Below are positions 17,460-27,671 of a stretch of DNA of 64,000 nt, in pieces. The notes under the pieces were generated by a model. That model ran no database searches. It was not told the origin of the DNA and was given only the letters and a program-made list of their open reading frames with translations. Source of the DNA: Halobaculum marinum (lineage in GTDB: Archaea > Halobacteriota > Halobacteria > Halobacteriales > Haloferacaceae); assembly GCF_029338555.1 (NCBI RefSeq), contig NZ_CP119990.1, positions 1-64,000 of the forward strand, in the 5' to 3' direction. Every line of letters starts with the position of its first letter. Within the stretch, counting starts at the first letter, position 1. A program made the position numbers and the translations under genes.

Positions 17460-17607
17460 GGTCGGCGTTCGACGGCTGGGGTGCTATCTGTTTGGTCCCG
17501 TTCTACACCCGTGGGACGAACCGACCGACTCGCGACGGGACCGGCAGAGGTGTCCGCGTGCGGGCGGCGGTACGAATATCAACCGCCCGACGAAACGGAC
17601 CCCATCG

Positions 17608-18141
17608 ATGATCGAGCGACTCCTCGGCGACGAGCGGACGGACGCGGGGACGTACCTCGCAGAGTACATCTACGGCGCAAACGACGGCATCGTGACGACG
17701 TTCGCGGTCGTCGCCGGCGTCGCCGGGGCGGCGCTTGCGCCGTCGATCGTGTTGATCCTCGGGGTCGCGAACCTGCTCGCCGACGGGTTCTCGATGGGGA
17801 TGAGCAACTACCTGAGCAGGCGCACCGAGATCGACTACCGCGAGGCCGACGGGCGCCCGGCCCACGACGACGGCAAGTCCCCGGCCAGGACCGCGCTGGC
17901 GACGTTCCTCGCGTTCGTGATAGCGGGGTGGATGCCGCTGCTCCCGTACGTGTTCGTCATCGAACCGCTGTTCGAGGCGGCGGTCGTCGTCACCGGCGTC
18001 GCGTTCTTCGCCGTCGGGGCGAGCAGGAGCCTCGTCACGAACCGCACGTGGTACCTCGCCGGCGGTGAGATGTTCGCCATCGGCATGACTGCCGCTGCCG
18101 TCGCCTACACGGTCGGCGTCCTCCTCGGTGGACTCGCGTGA
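17608..18141 (+). CDS. VIT1/CCC1-type metal transporter
   Basis: A 177-residue membrane protein of the VIT1/CCC1 family, which exports Fe2+ or Mn2+ into compartments or out of the cell. It has [23 protein letters not shown] in the first helix, [23 protein letters not shown] (conserved DG-M-G-YL-E motif) in the second, then three more helices. It is shorter than the plant and fungal proteins and lacks the long cytoplasmic metal-binding insert, as is usual for archaeal members. ATG 17608 sits just before [20 protein letters not shown]. Confidence 0.88.
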   Translation: MIERLLGDERTDAGTYLAEYIYGANDGIVTTFAVVAGVAGAALAPSIVLILGVANLLADGFSMGMSNYLSRRTEIDYREADGRPAHDDGKSPARTALATFLAFVIAGWMPLLPYVFVIEPLFEAAVVVTGVAFFAVGASRSLVTNRTWYLAGGEMFAIGMTAAAVAYTVGVLLGGLA

Positions 18142-18173
18142 GCGGCTACCGAGGAGAGACGCTGGCCGGTGGC

Positions 18174-18413
18174 TCAGGCGCTCTCGACGACCTCGACAAC
18201 CTCGACGGCGTCGTCGTCCGAGCGCCGGAGCAGCCGCGACAGCGACCAGAGGACGATCACGATCCCTTCCAGGCGCGCGACGCTGTACACCCACGGGCGA
18301 AGCTCCACGTCCTGGTCGCCCTTCGCGGCGACCCGCATCCAGAAGTCGACCATCTCGCGGGGTTTGAGCGCCTCCCACAGACCAATTGCCAGCAGCAGCG
18401 TTTTGAACACCAT
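18174..18413 (-). CDS. small membrane protein, unknown function
   Basis: A 79-residue protein: an N-terminal hydrophobic stretch VFKTLLLAIGLWEAL, an amphipathic middle and a second hydrophobic stretch ARLEGIVIVLWSLSRLL, then an acidic tail. The ATG at 18413 is followed by typical haloarchaeal composition, and the ORF is well placed between convergent neighbours. Similar short haloarchaeal membrane proteins exist without known function. Confidence 0.7.
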   Translation of the reverse strand: MVFKTLLLAIGLWEALKPREMVDFWMRVAAKGDQDVELRPWVYSVARLEGIVIVLWSLSRLLRRSDDDAVEVVEVVESA

Positions 18414-18485
18414 GTCTCCAGACGTGGTACCGAGACACAAGGATATCGGTCGCGCGCGTGACGCGACCGACCGCCGAGGGCGTGT

Positions 18486-20084
18486 ATGAGTGAACTGCGG
18501 CGTGTGGGAACCGTGCTCGGCGCGTTGGCGCTGTCGGTCGCGGTCGCCGTCTCGACGCCGTTCGCAACGCTGTCGCCGACGGGGCACTACGCGGTCGCGA
18601 CGGCGCTGTTCGCCGCCGTGTTGTGGGTGACGGAGGCGCTTCCGCTCCCGGTGACGGCGCTGTGCGTGCCCGTCCTCCTGACGGTGTTCGGGGTGTCGCC
18701 GACGCTGGGCGGAGCGCTCGCGCCGTTCGCCGACCCGGTCGTGTTCCTGTTGCTGGCGGGCTTCGTGCTCGCGGCTGCACTGTCGAATCACGGTATCGAC
18801 CGACGGATCGCCTACCGTCTCGTCGCCCGGGTCGGCACCTCGCCGCGGCGGCTGGTGTTGGCACTGATGGTCGCGACCGCCGTCCTGTCGATGCTCATCT
18901 CCAACACCGCGACGACCGCGATGATGATCCCAGTCGCGCTCGGTGTTGCTCGAAGCGCGACCGGAGCGGCGCCCGCCGGGAGCGAGCCAGCGTCGGTCGC
19001 AACTGACGGCGCCGGGTCCGCGGTCGGCGTCGACACCGACCCAGACGGGCGGACCGACGAGCCGACGAACATGGAGACGGCGGCACTACTGGGCACCGCC
19101 TACGCCGCCAGCATCGGTGGCGTCGGCACCATCATCGGGACACCGCCCAACGCCATCGTCGTCTCCCAGTTGTCGGCGCGGCTGGGGTACGAGATCAGCT
19201 TCGCGGAGTGGCTCCTTATCGGCCTGCCGGTCGTCGCAGTGAGCCTCCCGGTCGCGTGGTACCTGCTCGCGGTTCGGCTGTACCCCCCGGAGGTCGCTGA
19301 CGTGTCGAACGCCCGTGAACACGCCCGCACGGCGCTCCAGTCGTTGGGGCCGGTGACGCCCGTGGGGCGACGCGTCGTCGCGATCGTCGGGGCGACCGCT
19401 GGGCTGTGGCTCCTCGGTGGGTTCGACTTCCTGTTCGAGTCGCTGCTCGCGCCGACGGTGTACACGACGCTGTTCGGCGGCGAGGGACCGAGCGTCTTCG
19501 GCGTGGGCCACCAGGGGGTTCTCTACTTCGTCGTCGTCGGCCTGGCGGCGATCCCGGCGCTGTTCCTCGCGGGCGGCATCGACTGGGACGACGTGACCGG
19601 GATCGACTGGGGGACGCTCCTGCTGTTGGGCGGCGGCCTCTCGCTGGCGGACGCGCTCGCGACGACCGACGCCGTCGCGTGGCTGGCCGACACGGTGCTG
19701 GGGCCGCTCGTCGGGGTGCCGATCGTCGTCCTCGTGTTCGTCATCGTGGTGACGACGATTCTGGCCGGCGAACTCGCGTCAAACACCGCGATGGCGGCGG
19801 TGTTGGCGCCGCTGTTGATCGACGTCGGGCCGCGCTACGCCGACGCGCTGGGAACGACCGGCGACACCGCGGCGGTGCTGTTGGCGGTCACCGGCGCCGT
19901 CGCCGCCAGCTTCGGGTTCGCGCTTCCGGTCGCGACGCCGCCGAACGCCATCGCCTTCGGCACCGGCCACGTCGGTCGCGAACAGATGCTGCGGGCGGGG
20001 AGCGTGCTCGACGTGGCGCTGGCGGTCGTCGTCACCGCGGTGCTGCTCGGCCTGTTCGCGGTGGTGTGGCCGCTCGTTGCCTGA
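18486..20084 (+). CDS. DASS (SLC13) family anion transporter
   Basis: A 532-residue membrane protein of the divalent anion:sodium symporter family, importing dicarboxylates, sulfate or similar anions. Two repeat halves each carry the signature SNT motif: SNTATTAMMIPVALG near 140 and SNTAMAAVLAPLL near 430. Further landmarks are ALPLPVTALCVPVLLTVFGV and GTIIGTPPNAIV. Between the halves is a soluble stretch rich in Gly and Asp (about 160-195). The substrate cannot be read from sequence. Its 3' end overlaps the convergent hydrolase gene by about 50 bp. Confidence 0.92.
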   Translation: MSELRRVGTVLGALALSVAVAVSTPFATLSPTGHYAVATALFAAVLWVTEALPLPVTALCVPVLLTVFGVSPTLGGALAPFADPVVFLLLAGFVLAAALSNHGIDRRIAYRLVARVGTSPRRLVLALMVATAVLSMLISNTATTAMMIPVALGVARSATGAAPAGSEPASVATDGAGSAVGVDTDPDGRTDEPTNMETAALLGTAYAASIGGVGTIIGTPPNAIVVSQLSARLGYEISFAEWLLIGLPVVAVSLPVAWYLLAVRLYPPEVADVSNAREHARTALQSLGPVTPVGRRVVAIVGATAGLWLLGGFDFLFESLLAPTVYTTLFGGEGPSVFGVGHQGVLYFVVVGLAAIPALFLAGGIDWDDVTGIDWGTLLLLGGGLSLADALATTDAVAWLADTVLGPLVGVPIVVLVFVIVVTTILAGELASNTAMAAVLAPLLIDVGPRYADALGTTGDTAAVLLAVTGAVAASFGFALPVATPPNAIAFGTGHVGREQMLRAGSVLDVALAVVVTAVLLGLFAVVWPLVA

Positions 20085-20923
20085 CCGGCGCGTGGGAGGT
20101 CGGGACCACGTCGGCGTGCGCGAACGCCGACGCAGTCGTGTCGGCAGTCGTGTTTCCGTCGGCGAGCGCCGCCACCCACGGGACGACTACGTCGGCGAGG
20201 CGGTCGTGTGCGGTCGCGTAGTCGATGGAGGAGGGCGTCGCCCCGCTGGCCGGTGTACGCGCCGAACTGGGAGTGGTTCACGCCGTCGAGTTCGACGACC
20301 GTCGCGTCAGGCGGAAGGACCGCGAGCCGACTCCGATAGGTGTCGCGGTCGAGCACGATGTCGGCGCTCCCGGTGACGCTCAGCGTCGGGACGGTCGGCG
20401 AGCGGTCGGCTTCGCAGTAGGCGGCCAGCAGCACCAGGCCGTCGACGCGCTCCGGGTGGCCACTCGCGTACCGGCAGGCCATCGCTCCGCCGAGCGAGTG
20501 CCCGCCGACGAGCCACCGGTCGACGTCGGGGTGCGCGTCGATCACCTGGTCGGCGGCGGCGGGGTCGAGCACTGCGAACTGGAGCGGCATCTCGGGGACG
20601 TACACCGCGACGTTCGCTCGAGCGGCCAGCGGCGCCAGCGATTCGAGGTACGCGTCGGCGGTCACGTGGCCACCGGGGTAGAACACGAGCGCGGTCGTCG
20701 CCTCGCCGTCCGCGGGTTCCAGCGCGTACACGCCGTCGCGGTGGGTCACCTCGACGCGGTCGTCCGCGCGGACGGCGTCGACGGAGCCCTCGGTCGGCCC
20801 CAACGGCGTCGCTAGGTAGTACCCGAGCGGCGCGGCGACGACGAGGAGCGCCACCAGCAGCCACAAGGCGACCCGTTCGGCGTTGCGGCGAAGCAGGTCT
20901 CCGAGACGAGCGCGCTCAGGCAT
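20032..20923 (-). pseudogene. membrane-anchored alpha/beta hydrolase, frameshifted near its C-terminus
   Basis: An N-terminal membrane anchor (VALWLLVALLVVAAPLGYYLATP) precedes an alpha/beta hydrolase domain with nucleophile elbow GGHSLGGAM, Asp in TGSADIVLD and His in DGVNHSQFG. The first frame continues past 20233 as an Arg/Pro-rich tail that would overlap the neighbouring transporter by 250 bp. The expected C-terminus (SSIDYATAHDRLADVVVPWV) lies in another frame, reached if one C is removed from the run at 20233-20235, and ends at a TGA at 20032. The protein is then about 297 residues. Its ATG overlaps the TrmB gene by 8 bp. Probably a sequencing indel. Confidence 0.75.
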
Positions 20924-22046
20924 CCACGCGGTCGGCGGGGTCGTCCCGGGCGTCGAGCGGTGTCAACTCCACTCGGTCGGCCTCCACGTCCTCGACGAAC
21001 GCCCCGGGACCGCCGACGGTGACGCGGTCGTCGACGACGGCGAGCGTGAGCGAGTGCTGGACCGGGAACTCGTTGTTCGCGGGCGCGACGAGTCCCTGAC
21101 TCACCTCGACCACCTCGCCGGTTATCTCGACCGCCTCTCCGGTGCCTGTCAGCCGACCGATGACACGCGCGCCGACGCCCTCGTTGGCGCGGCGGTGAAG
21201 TTCCGCCTGCATGACGGCCTGCCGGAAGTTCGTGTACCCGGCGGGGAGCGCGGCAGGGTCGGCGACGGCGGCCTCGACGGCCGCGGGCCAGTAGTTGCCG
21301 AGGAACGACCCGACGATGACGGGGCCGAGTTGCTGTTGGCTGAACACGATCGCCTGCTTCCCGCTGTTCGAGCGCGCGACCATCTCGGCGGGCGCGACGA
21401 CCCCGGTTCGTCCGTCGACGGTGAGCATCGACGGCATCGGCTGGCCCCACACGCGCGCCGCCGTCGCGACACTCGACAGGTCGAGCGAGTCGTCGAGGTC
21501 GCCCTCGCGGACACCGGTGACGAGGAGCAAGACGAGGACGCCTCGGTCGACTGCCGCGCGCAGGTCGTCGGCGACCTCGTCGAGGCGGTCCAACGGGAAC
21601 GACAGCGTCACCTCCTCGGTCGCCTCGGCGATCGCTCGGCGGATCCGCTTGACGACCGTCACGCGGGACTTGACGACCTCGAACGGCTCCTCCGTCGTCT
21701 CCGTCCGTGAGAAGCGCGCCTCCAGCGCCGGGCGCATCGACCGGGCGTCGCTAGCGAGTCGGTCGACGACCTCCTCGGGTGGGTTCGCCCGGATCGTCGT
21801 CGGCGTGACGTGGTCGTTGACGGTGACGAACCCCCGCGCCTCCAACTCCTCGCTGGCGCTGTACACGTACCGCTTCGAGACGCCCGCGGCCTCCGCGACG
21901 GTGCTGGCCTTCGCCTCGCCGTGTTCCAGGAGGGTGAGGTACGTGTCGACCTCCTTGTCCGACAGGCCGAACCGCTTCAACAGCCGATCGACGTCCACCT
22001 CGTCCACGTCGGCGCCGTCGGGGAGATCGGTGGGGTCCGTGGTCAT
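20916..22046 (-). CDS. TrmB-family sugar-responsive transcriptional regulator
   Basis: A 376-residue regulator. The N-terminal winged helix (LLKRFGLSDKEVDTYLTLLEHGEAKASTVAEAAGVSKRYVYSASEELEARGFV) is the TrmB HTH. Next is a linker helix, a central phospholipase-D-like ligand domain and a C-terminal beta domain (VIGRLTGTGEAVEITGEVVEV) that binds sugar in TrmB proteins. TrmB regulators control maltose/trehalose transport and glycolytic genes. Here the glucan locus (22.8-34.4 kb) starts 770 bp away, so it is the probable regulator. Candidate operators lie at 25248 and 28874-29058. ATG 22046 is the first start. Confidence 0.93.
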   Translation of the reverse strand: MTTDPTDLPDGADVDEVDVDRLLKRFGLSDKEVDTYLTLLEHGEAKASTVAEAAGVSKRYVYSASEELEARGFVTVNDHVTPTTIRANPPEEVVDRLASDARSMRPALEARFSRTETTEEPFEVVKSRVTVVKRIRRAIAEATEEVTLSFPLDRLDEVADDLRAAVDRGVLVLLLVTGVREGDLDDSLDLSSVATAARVWGQPMPSMLTVDGRTGVVAPAEMVARSNSGKQAIVFSQQQLGPVIVGSFLGNYWPAAVEAAVADPAALPAGYTNFRQAVMQAELHRRANEGVGARVIGRLTGTGEAVEITGEVVEVSQGLVAPANNEFPVQHSLTLAVVDDRVTVGGPGAFVEDVEADRVELTPLDARDDPADRVDA

Positions 22047-22107
22047 GTCTCACACAGTCGCCCGTGGCACCGTATAGCTCCCGGTCGCGGGCGAACGGGT
22101 CGGTGTC

Positions 22108-22731
22108 CTACTCGTCGGTGGTCTCGTCTTCGTCCCCGTTCCCGGCGCCATCAGCATCTGCGTCGGTGTCGGTGTCGGTGTCGCCGTCAGTGTCGGCGTC
22201 CGCGTCGGCCGACCCACGTCGCGCCACCTCCACGAGCGTCTCTCGCTCCTCGAAGTACGCGGGGGCGTCGCGTTCGGCCTCGAAGGAGACGACCCGGCGG
22301 ACGGCGTCGTCGGCGTCGAGGTCGCCGGCGTCGTGTTCGGCGAGGAGGTCGTCGGCCAAGTCGAGGTAGTCGCTCGCCAACTCTTGGAACAGTCGCATCC
22401 GCGTCTCGGTCGCCTCGACGGTCGCCTGCTTGCGCTGGAGGTCCGACTCGGCGGCCGCGAGGTCGCTCACGTCCTCGTCGGTGCTATCGTCGCCGTCCTG
22501 CGGGGTGTCGCCGTCGGGCGAGTCGGCGGCTTCGGTCGAACTGTCGGCGTCGAGTTCCGTCTCTCGTTCGGCCAGCGACGCCCGGAGGTCGGCGACGCCC
22601 TCGTCGATCTCTTCGATGAGCGTCTCCGCCTCGGCGGCCATCGTCTCCACGCGGCCCGCGAGCAGGCCCGCCTGCGTGCGGCAGTACTCGACGACCTCGC
22701 CGACGGCCCGTTCGTCGTCCGCGTCGTGCAT
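22108..22731 (-). CDS. acidic coiled-coil protein, unknown function
   Basis: A 207-residue, highly acidic protein. Residues 1-60 and 85-130 look helical with heptad-like spacing (VEYCRTQAGLLAGRVETMAAEAETLIEEIDEGVADLRASL and SDLQRKQATVEATETRMRLFQELASDYLDLADDLL), separated by an Asp/Ser-rich linker. The tail is a run of alternating Asp with Ala, Thr and Gly. No known domain is visible. It sits between TrmB and the amylase on the same strand, so it may be part of the glucan locus. Confidence 0.7.
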   Translation of the reverse strand: MHDADDERAVGEVVEYCRTQAGLLAGRVETMAAEAETLIEEIDEGVADLRASLAERETELDADSSTEAADSPDGDTPQDGDDSTDEDVSDLAAAESDLQRKQATVEATETRMRLFQELASDYLDLADDLLAEHDAGDLDADDAVRRVVSFEAERDAPAYFEERETLVEVARRGSADADADTDGDTDTDTDADADGAGNGDEDETTDE

Positions 22732-22814
22732 GGGCGTCGCTTCCGGGCGGGGATGCAAAGCGGGTTCGGTCGACGGGCGGTACTGGTCGTGGATCGTGAG
22801 TCGTGGTGGTGCCC

Positions 22815-25200
22815 TCACTCGATCCGGCAGACGACCGCGTCGGCGACGCGGACCGCGTCGACGGTGCCACCGTCTGCCCGCACCCCGTCGGCGGCGGCCA
22901 CGTCGGCGCCGGAGAGCAGGTCGGTCGGGAGCACTGACTCGGCGAGCGTGACCGACTGGGGGTCGTCGCCGAAGTTGAGCACGACCGCGAGGCGGTCTTC
23001 GCCGTCGTCGCGGACGTACGCTGTCACGCCGCGTGCGCCGCTCGTACCGGCGTCGTCGCCGACGGCGTCGTCGGTCCCGCCGACGATGCCGATGTCGCCG
23101 CCGCTCCCCGGGCCGCCGTCGTCCACGTTGGCTTCGTCGGCGGCTCCCACGACCGTGTACTCGATCTGTTCGACCGTGCCGTCGCGGAGGGCGTCGTGCT
23201 CGTCGCGCGCGGCGGCGAGTCGCCGGTGGAAGTCGGTGAGGTCGGCGTCGCCGTCGTACCAGGCCATCTCGCCGCGGTACTCGGTCATGCCGCGTTCTTG
23301 GCCGTAGTACACCATCGGGGCGCCCGGGAGAGTGAACGTCGCGGCGGCGGCCGCCCGGAGCGCGTCGAGGCCGCACTCGGTCCGGTAGCGCTCTTCGTCG
23401 TGGTTCTCGACGTAGCGCATCTGGACCGCAGAGCGCGGGAACCCCTGCACTGCGGTGGCGTCGAGGGCGTCGTGGATCGAGTCGGCGTCCGCGGCGCCAG
23501 TGCCGATCCGACGGAGCGTCTCGTACAGCGTCGTGTCGTAGTGCATGTCGAACTCCGCCTCGTGCATGAACGGGTCGCGCGGGATGGTCTCGTCGAGCAG
23601 GAGGAACTCGGGGTCACGGCGGCGGAGGCGCTCGGCGGCCTCCTTCCAGAAGCCGTGCGGGACGCCCCACGCCACGTCACAGCGGAAGCCGTCGACCACG
23701 GCGGCCCACTCGTCGATCACTGACAGCATCCACGCGCGGACCGTCGGCGAGTCGTAGTTCAGGTCGGGGATGCGCTCCCAGTTGAAGCGGAACTCGGGCG
23801 TGCCCTCGCCGGCCCAGTCCACGGTCGAGGGTTCTCCTCGGCGGGACGACGGGGGTACTGCTCGTCGAAGGCGTCGACGCCGGCGGCGTGCTGTTGGAAC
23901 GCCGGATGGTCGCGGGAGGTGTGGTTGATCACCAGGTCGAACACGACGCGGATGTCGCGCTCGTGGCAGGCGTCGACGAGCGACTCGAACTCCGCGCGGG
24001 TACCGAGGTCCGTCGCCGTGTCGAAGAAGTCCGTGGTGTGGTAGCCGTGCGTGGTCGGACTCTGGAGGACGGGGGTGAGCCACAGCACGTCGACGCCGAG
24101 CGACTCAACGTACGGGAGTCGGCGCTCGATCTCTCGGAACGTCGTGTCGGGCGTCTCGCCCGCGAACGAGCGCACGAACACCTCGTAGATGGTCGGCGAC
24201 TCGGCCCACGCCGGCGGGTCGTTCGGGCGGAATATCGAGACCGGTGCGTCGCCGTCGGTGGCTGCGCCCGCGTCGGGTTCGTCCGTGGCCACACCGCGGT
24301 CGCCGACCGCGATTTCGACCGTGTCCAGCACGCCGTAGCGGTCCGCGACGGGGACGGCGTGGACGCGCGCGACGCCCGCCTCCGGGAGCGACTCGCGAGG
24401 CACCGTGAGCGTCTCGCCGTCGACGTGGACCGTCTCTGTCGAGAGGTCGTCGCGACCGTCGAACAGCCATTCCACCTCGGGGTCGGCGCCCGCGGGCGTC
24501 GTCTCGGGGTCGGGGCCGGCGGGGGCCGCCTCGGCGTGCGCCGTGACCACGACGCCCTCGTCGGTCGCGGTCGCGTCGAGGTGGAGGCGCGGGCGACCCG
24601 GCCCCGAAACCGTCTCTTCGCCGCCGACGCCGTTCCCGAGGGAGTCGTCGAAGGCGAACGAGTACACGTGGCTCCCCGGCGGGAGGTGGGTGCGATGGGA
24701 GAGGCGGTCGTCGGCGTCGGTGGGACGCTCCGCGGCGACGCTCCAGTCGTTGAACGTCCCGGCGACCGACACGCGGTCTGCCGCGACCGACTCCGTCGGG
24801 GCGTCGAAGTCCTCCTTGTCGACGTGCAGGGTCGTCTCCGTCCGTTCGTCGGGGTACGCGCGGACGGTCTGCTCGTGGACGCCGTCGGGCGCCGAGAGTT
24901 CGACGCGGTAGGTGCCGGGCACGTCCGGCGCGAGGTGGACGACCGTGCCCTCGCCGAGTGTGGCACCGCTCCCGTCGGGTGCCGAGACGACGGTCCACTC
25001 GAACTCGTCGTGGCCGTCCGCGTCGGTCCGGGCGCCGTCAGGGCCGACCTCGACGACCGCGTCGAGGTTCCGCGGGGCCAACTCGACCGTCTCGCCGACG
25101 CTGGTGGCGCGTGGCGGGCCCGGGTGGTGCGTGGGGTCGTGGGGGCTGCCGTCGGCGCGTCGCCGTCGCGCGTGCCGACGTCCGCGGGCGGACTGCTCAT
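22815..25200 (-). pseudogene. GH13 alpha-amylase with N-terminal beta domain, two frameshifts
   Basis: The N-terminal half has beta-sandwich domains including a glycogen-binding-like module (VSVAGTFNDWSVAAERP). The catalytic barrel has DLVINHTSRD (region I), VDGFRCDVAWG (region II, nucleophile Asp), EFLLLDETIPRD (region III, acid/base Glu) and RYVENHDEER (region IV). No signal peptide is visible, so the enzyme is cytoplasmic. The reading frame breaks twice: near 25141-25145 (GGGGG on the + strand) and at 23829-23831 (GGG). Adding one base at each restores one protein of about 795 residues, MSSPPADVGT through ADAVVCRIE. Both breaks are in homopolymers and look like sequencing error. Confidence 0.88.
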
Positions 25201-25247
25201 GCCCGACTCCGCGGGTCGCTCGACGCTTGAGCGTTCCGGAACCGTCT

Positions 25248-25258
25248 GAATCTGTGAA
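25248..25258. promoter_or_regulatory. GAATCTGTGAA element upstream of the glucoamylase
   Basis: An 11-mer GAATCTGTGAA 48 bp upstream of the glucoamylase start, next to an AT-rich stretch (AAATATGATTACAAC) that could be the TATA/BRE region. The identical 11-mer occurs at 28874-28884 in the divergent transporter promoter. Candidate TrmB operator half-site. Confidence 0.4.
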
Positions 25259-25305
25259 ATATGATTACAACAAGAATTATCCCTCGTGCCCCACCCCTAC
25301 CGAAC

Positions 25306-27437
25306 ATGAGACTGCGTGACGCACTCGACGACCACAAGCGCAACCGGGACCACCCCACCCGGTTCCCCGGCGAGCGACGGACGACCGCCGGACTCTTCTC
25401 CGGGGCCGCGGGGCGACTCGTCCACGTCGCTCCGGACGGGACGGTGCGAGACTACGGCTACCCGCTCTCTGGCCTCTCCGGCGTCGCTGACTCGCGGGTC
25501 GCGCTGCGCCTCGACGACCCGCCGGCGGAACTTGACTGGGACGCCGAGGGGGTTCGACCCGCCGCCGACGACGCCGCCGTGGTCAGCTTCGAGGCTGGCG
25601 AGCAGTCGTACCACGGGGCGACGGCGCTCGTCGAGACCACCTTCGAGACGCCCGTCGGCGGCGTCACCCGGTTCGACCTGACCGTCGACACCGACGCCGG
25701 CGCCGCTCACGTGACGCGTGTTGCATTCGACGACCCCTCGCGGGCGAGCGAGGCGGGGGCCGCCCTCCTCGTCGGCTGTACGTTCGCACCGGAGGGGCGC
25801 GACGCCCGCGTCGGCCAACTCCACCACGACGACGCCGTCGAAGTGTTCCACGACCGCGAGCGCGACTTCCTCGCCGGCGACGCCGGCCTTGACGTGCTCG
25901 GCGGGGGCCTCCCGGCGGCACCGGAGGCGGTGTTGTCCCCGGAGCCACACGAGGCCGACGCGACCTCGCTGGGCGACCGCCGCGAAGAGGACCACCTCGG
26001 TGGCGACGTGGTCGCTGCGGTGCCGGCCGTCGACGGCGTGGCGACCGCCGCGACCCTGCTGTCCGAGCGCGAGGACGCCGACCGGGAGGCGTCGCTGGCC
26101 GCACTCGACGACCTGTTCGCCGTGGTCGACACCGCCGACTCGCTCGTCGACCTCGCCCAGTCGACCGACGCCGCCGTGTCGCTCCCCGACGGCGTCGCCC
26201 GCGCGGCCGCCGCCGTCGACGACCTGCGGGTGTTGTCGTTGCTGTCGGCGCCGACGGGGATGCGGATCGCCGGGCCGGACTTCGACCCCCACTACGTCCA
26301 CTCCGGCGGCTACGGCTACACGTGGTTCCGCGACGACGCAGAGGTGTCCGGCTTCCTGCTCGGTGCCGACGGGCGCTTCGACCTCGGGATCGAGGAGTGG
26401 CACCGGCGCAGTGCCCGCGCGTACCTCGACACACAACTCCCGGACGGGACGTGGCCCCACCGCGTGTGGCCCCGCAACGGCGCGCTCGCGCCGGGGTGGG
26501 CGAACGCCCGGATGGAGGCGCTCGAAGACGTGGAGTACCAAGCCGACCAGACCGCCAGCGTCGCGGCGTTCCTCGCGCGGTTCCTCGCCGGCCTCGACGA
26601 CGACGACCCGATGGTCGACGAGGTGACGGCGGCGCTCGACGACGCGCTCGACGGGATGGTCGACTCGCTCGCCGACGACGGGCGACCGGTCGCCTGTCAG
26701 AACGCGTGGGAGGACGGCGTCGGGCGCTTCGCCCACACCGCCGCGCGGTTCCTCGACGCGTTCTCCGCGATCGCCGCGCTCGGGCCCGAGCGGTTCGAGC
26801 GCGCCGTCGAGGCGACCGACCGGGCCGCGCTCCTCTACGACGCGCTCGACGACCTCTGGGTCGCCGACCGCGGCGTGTTCGCCGTGAGCGAACTCGGCGA
26901 CGGCTCGCTCGACGCGCGCCTCGACTCGGCGACGTTCGCGCTGGCGGACGCCCACCGGGCGTACGCCGCGATCGGCGAGATCGACGAGACGCGCCGAAAT
27001 CGGCTCGTCGAACACCTCGACGCCACGATCGACGGCCTGTACCACGACCCCGCAGACAGCGACGTCGAGGGGCTGGTCCGCTACGAGGGCGACGCGTGGC
27101 GCCAGCGCGGCCAGGGTCACGAGAAGATCTGGACCGTGTCGACGGCGTGGGGGCGAACGCCGCCGGCGAACTGGCGGCCCTGTTGGCCGACGAGGACGAC
27201 GCGCGCGCCGACGAGTTCGCCGCCCGGGCAAGCGACCTGCTCGACCTAGTAGGCCCCGAGGGCCCGTTGACGGTGGCCGGCGGCTACCAGCCGGAGCAGT
27301 TCTTCGACGACGGCACCGCCGACAGCGCGACGCCGCTGGGGTGGCCCCACGCCATCCGGCTGGCGACGACGGCGCTGCTCGACGACCACGACGCACTCGC
27401 CAGCGAGCAGACCGAACGGCTACGCGCCGACGACTGA
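25306..27437 (+). pseudogene. GH15 glucoamylase-like glucan hydrolase, frameshifted near the end
   Basis: Hydrolyses terminal alpha-1,4-glucose units. The N-terminal beta domain (MRLRDALDDHKRNRDH to about 270) is followed by an (alpha/alpha)6 barrel with GYTWFRDDAEVSGFLLGADGRFDLG, HRVWPRNGALAPGW, ALEDVEYQADQTA and GHEKIWTVSTAW. After STAWG the frame changes. Adding one G to the GGGGG run at 27149-27153 gives GANAAGELAALLADEDDARADEF and a normal C-terminus (GYQPEQFFDDGTADSATPLGWPHAIRLATTALL) ending at 27437. The joined product is about 710 residues. No signal peptide is seen. Divergent from the GH13 amylase, with a 105-bp shared promoter. The break is probably a sequencing indel. Confidence 0.9.
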
Positions 27438-27671
27438 GCCTGGCTTTCCGCGGCCCTTCCGTGCCGCTGAGTCGGCCCGGTTTCTCTCCACCGCCGCTGG
27501 ATCACGCAGAGGGGGTCGTCCGCGATGCTCCTGTTCGTGACGGGCGTCGTCGGGTACCTGCTCGAGAGCGACAGAGAGCGGGGATCTGGGCCCCGTGCAG
27601 AGAACACGGGGAGTTGGGCGGCGTGCGGAGGCGCCGGCGCAGACGAGGAGCATCGGCGTCGCAGACCAGTC

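Noticed and set aside
15303..18068. Plus-strand ORF of 921 codons
   Set aside because: Antisense to the formate-dehydrogenase-like gene and not similar to any protein I recognise.
19835..20231. C-terminal extension of the hydrolase ORF overlapping the DASS transporter
   Set aside because: Arg-rich translation with no domain. The expected hydrolase C-terminus is in another frame after a one-base indel.
25297..27396. Long minus-strand ORF of 699 codons
   Set aside because: Antisense to the glucoamylase; no domain, composition dominated by Arg, Val and Gly.
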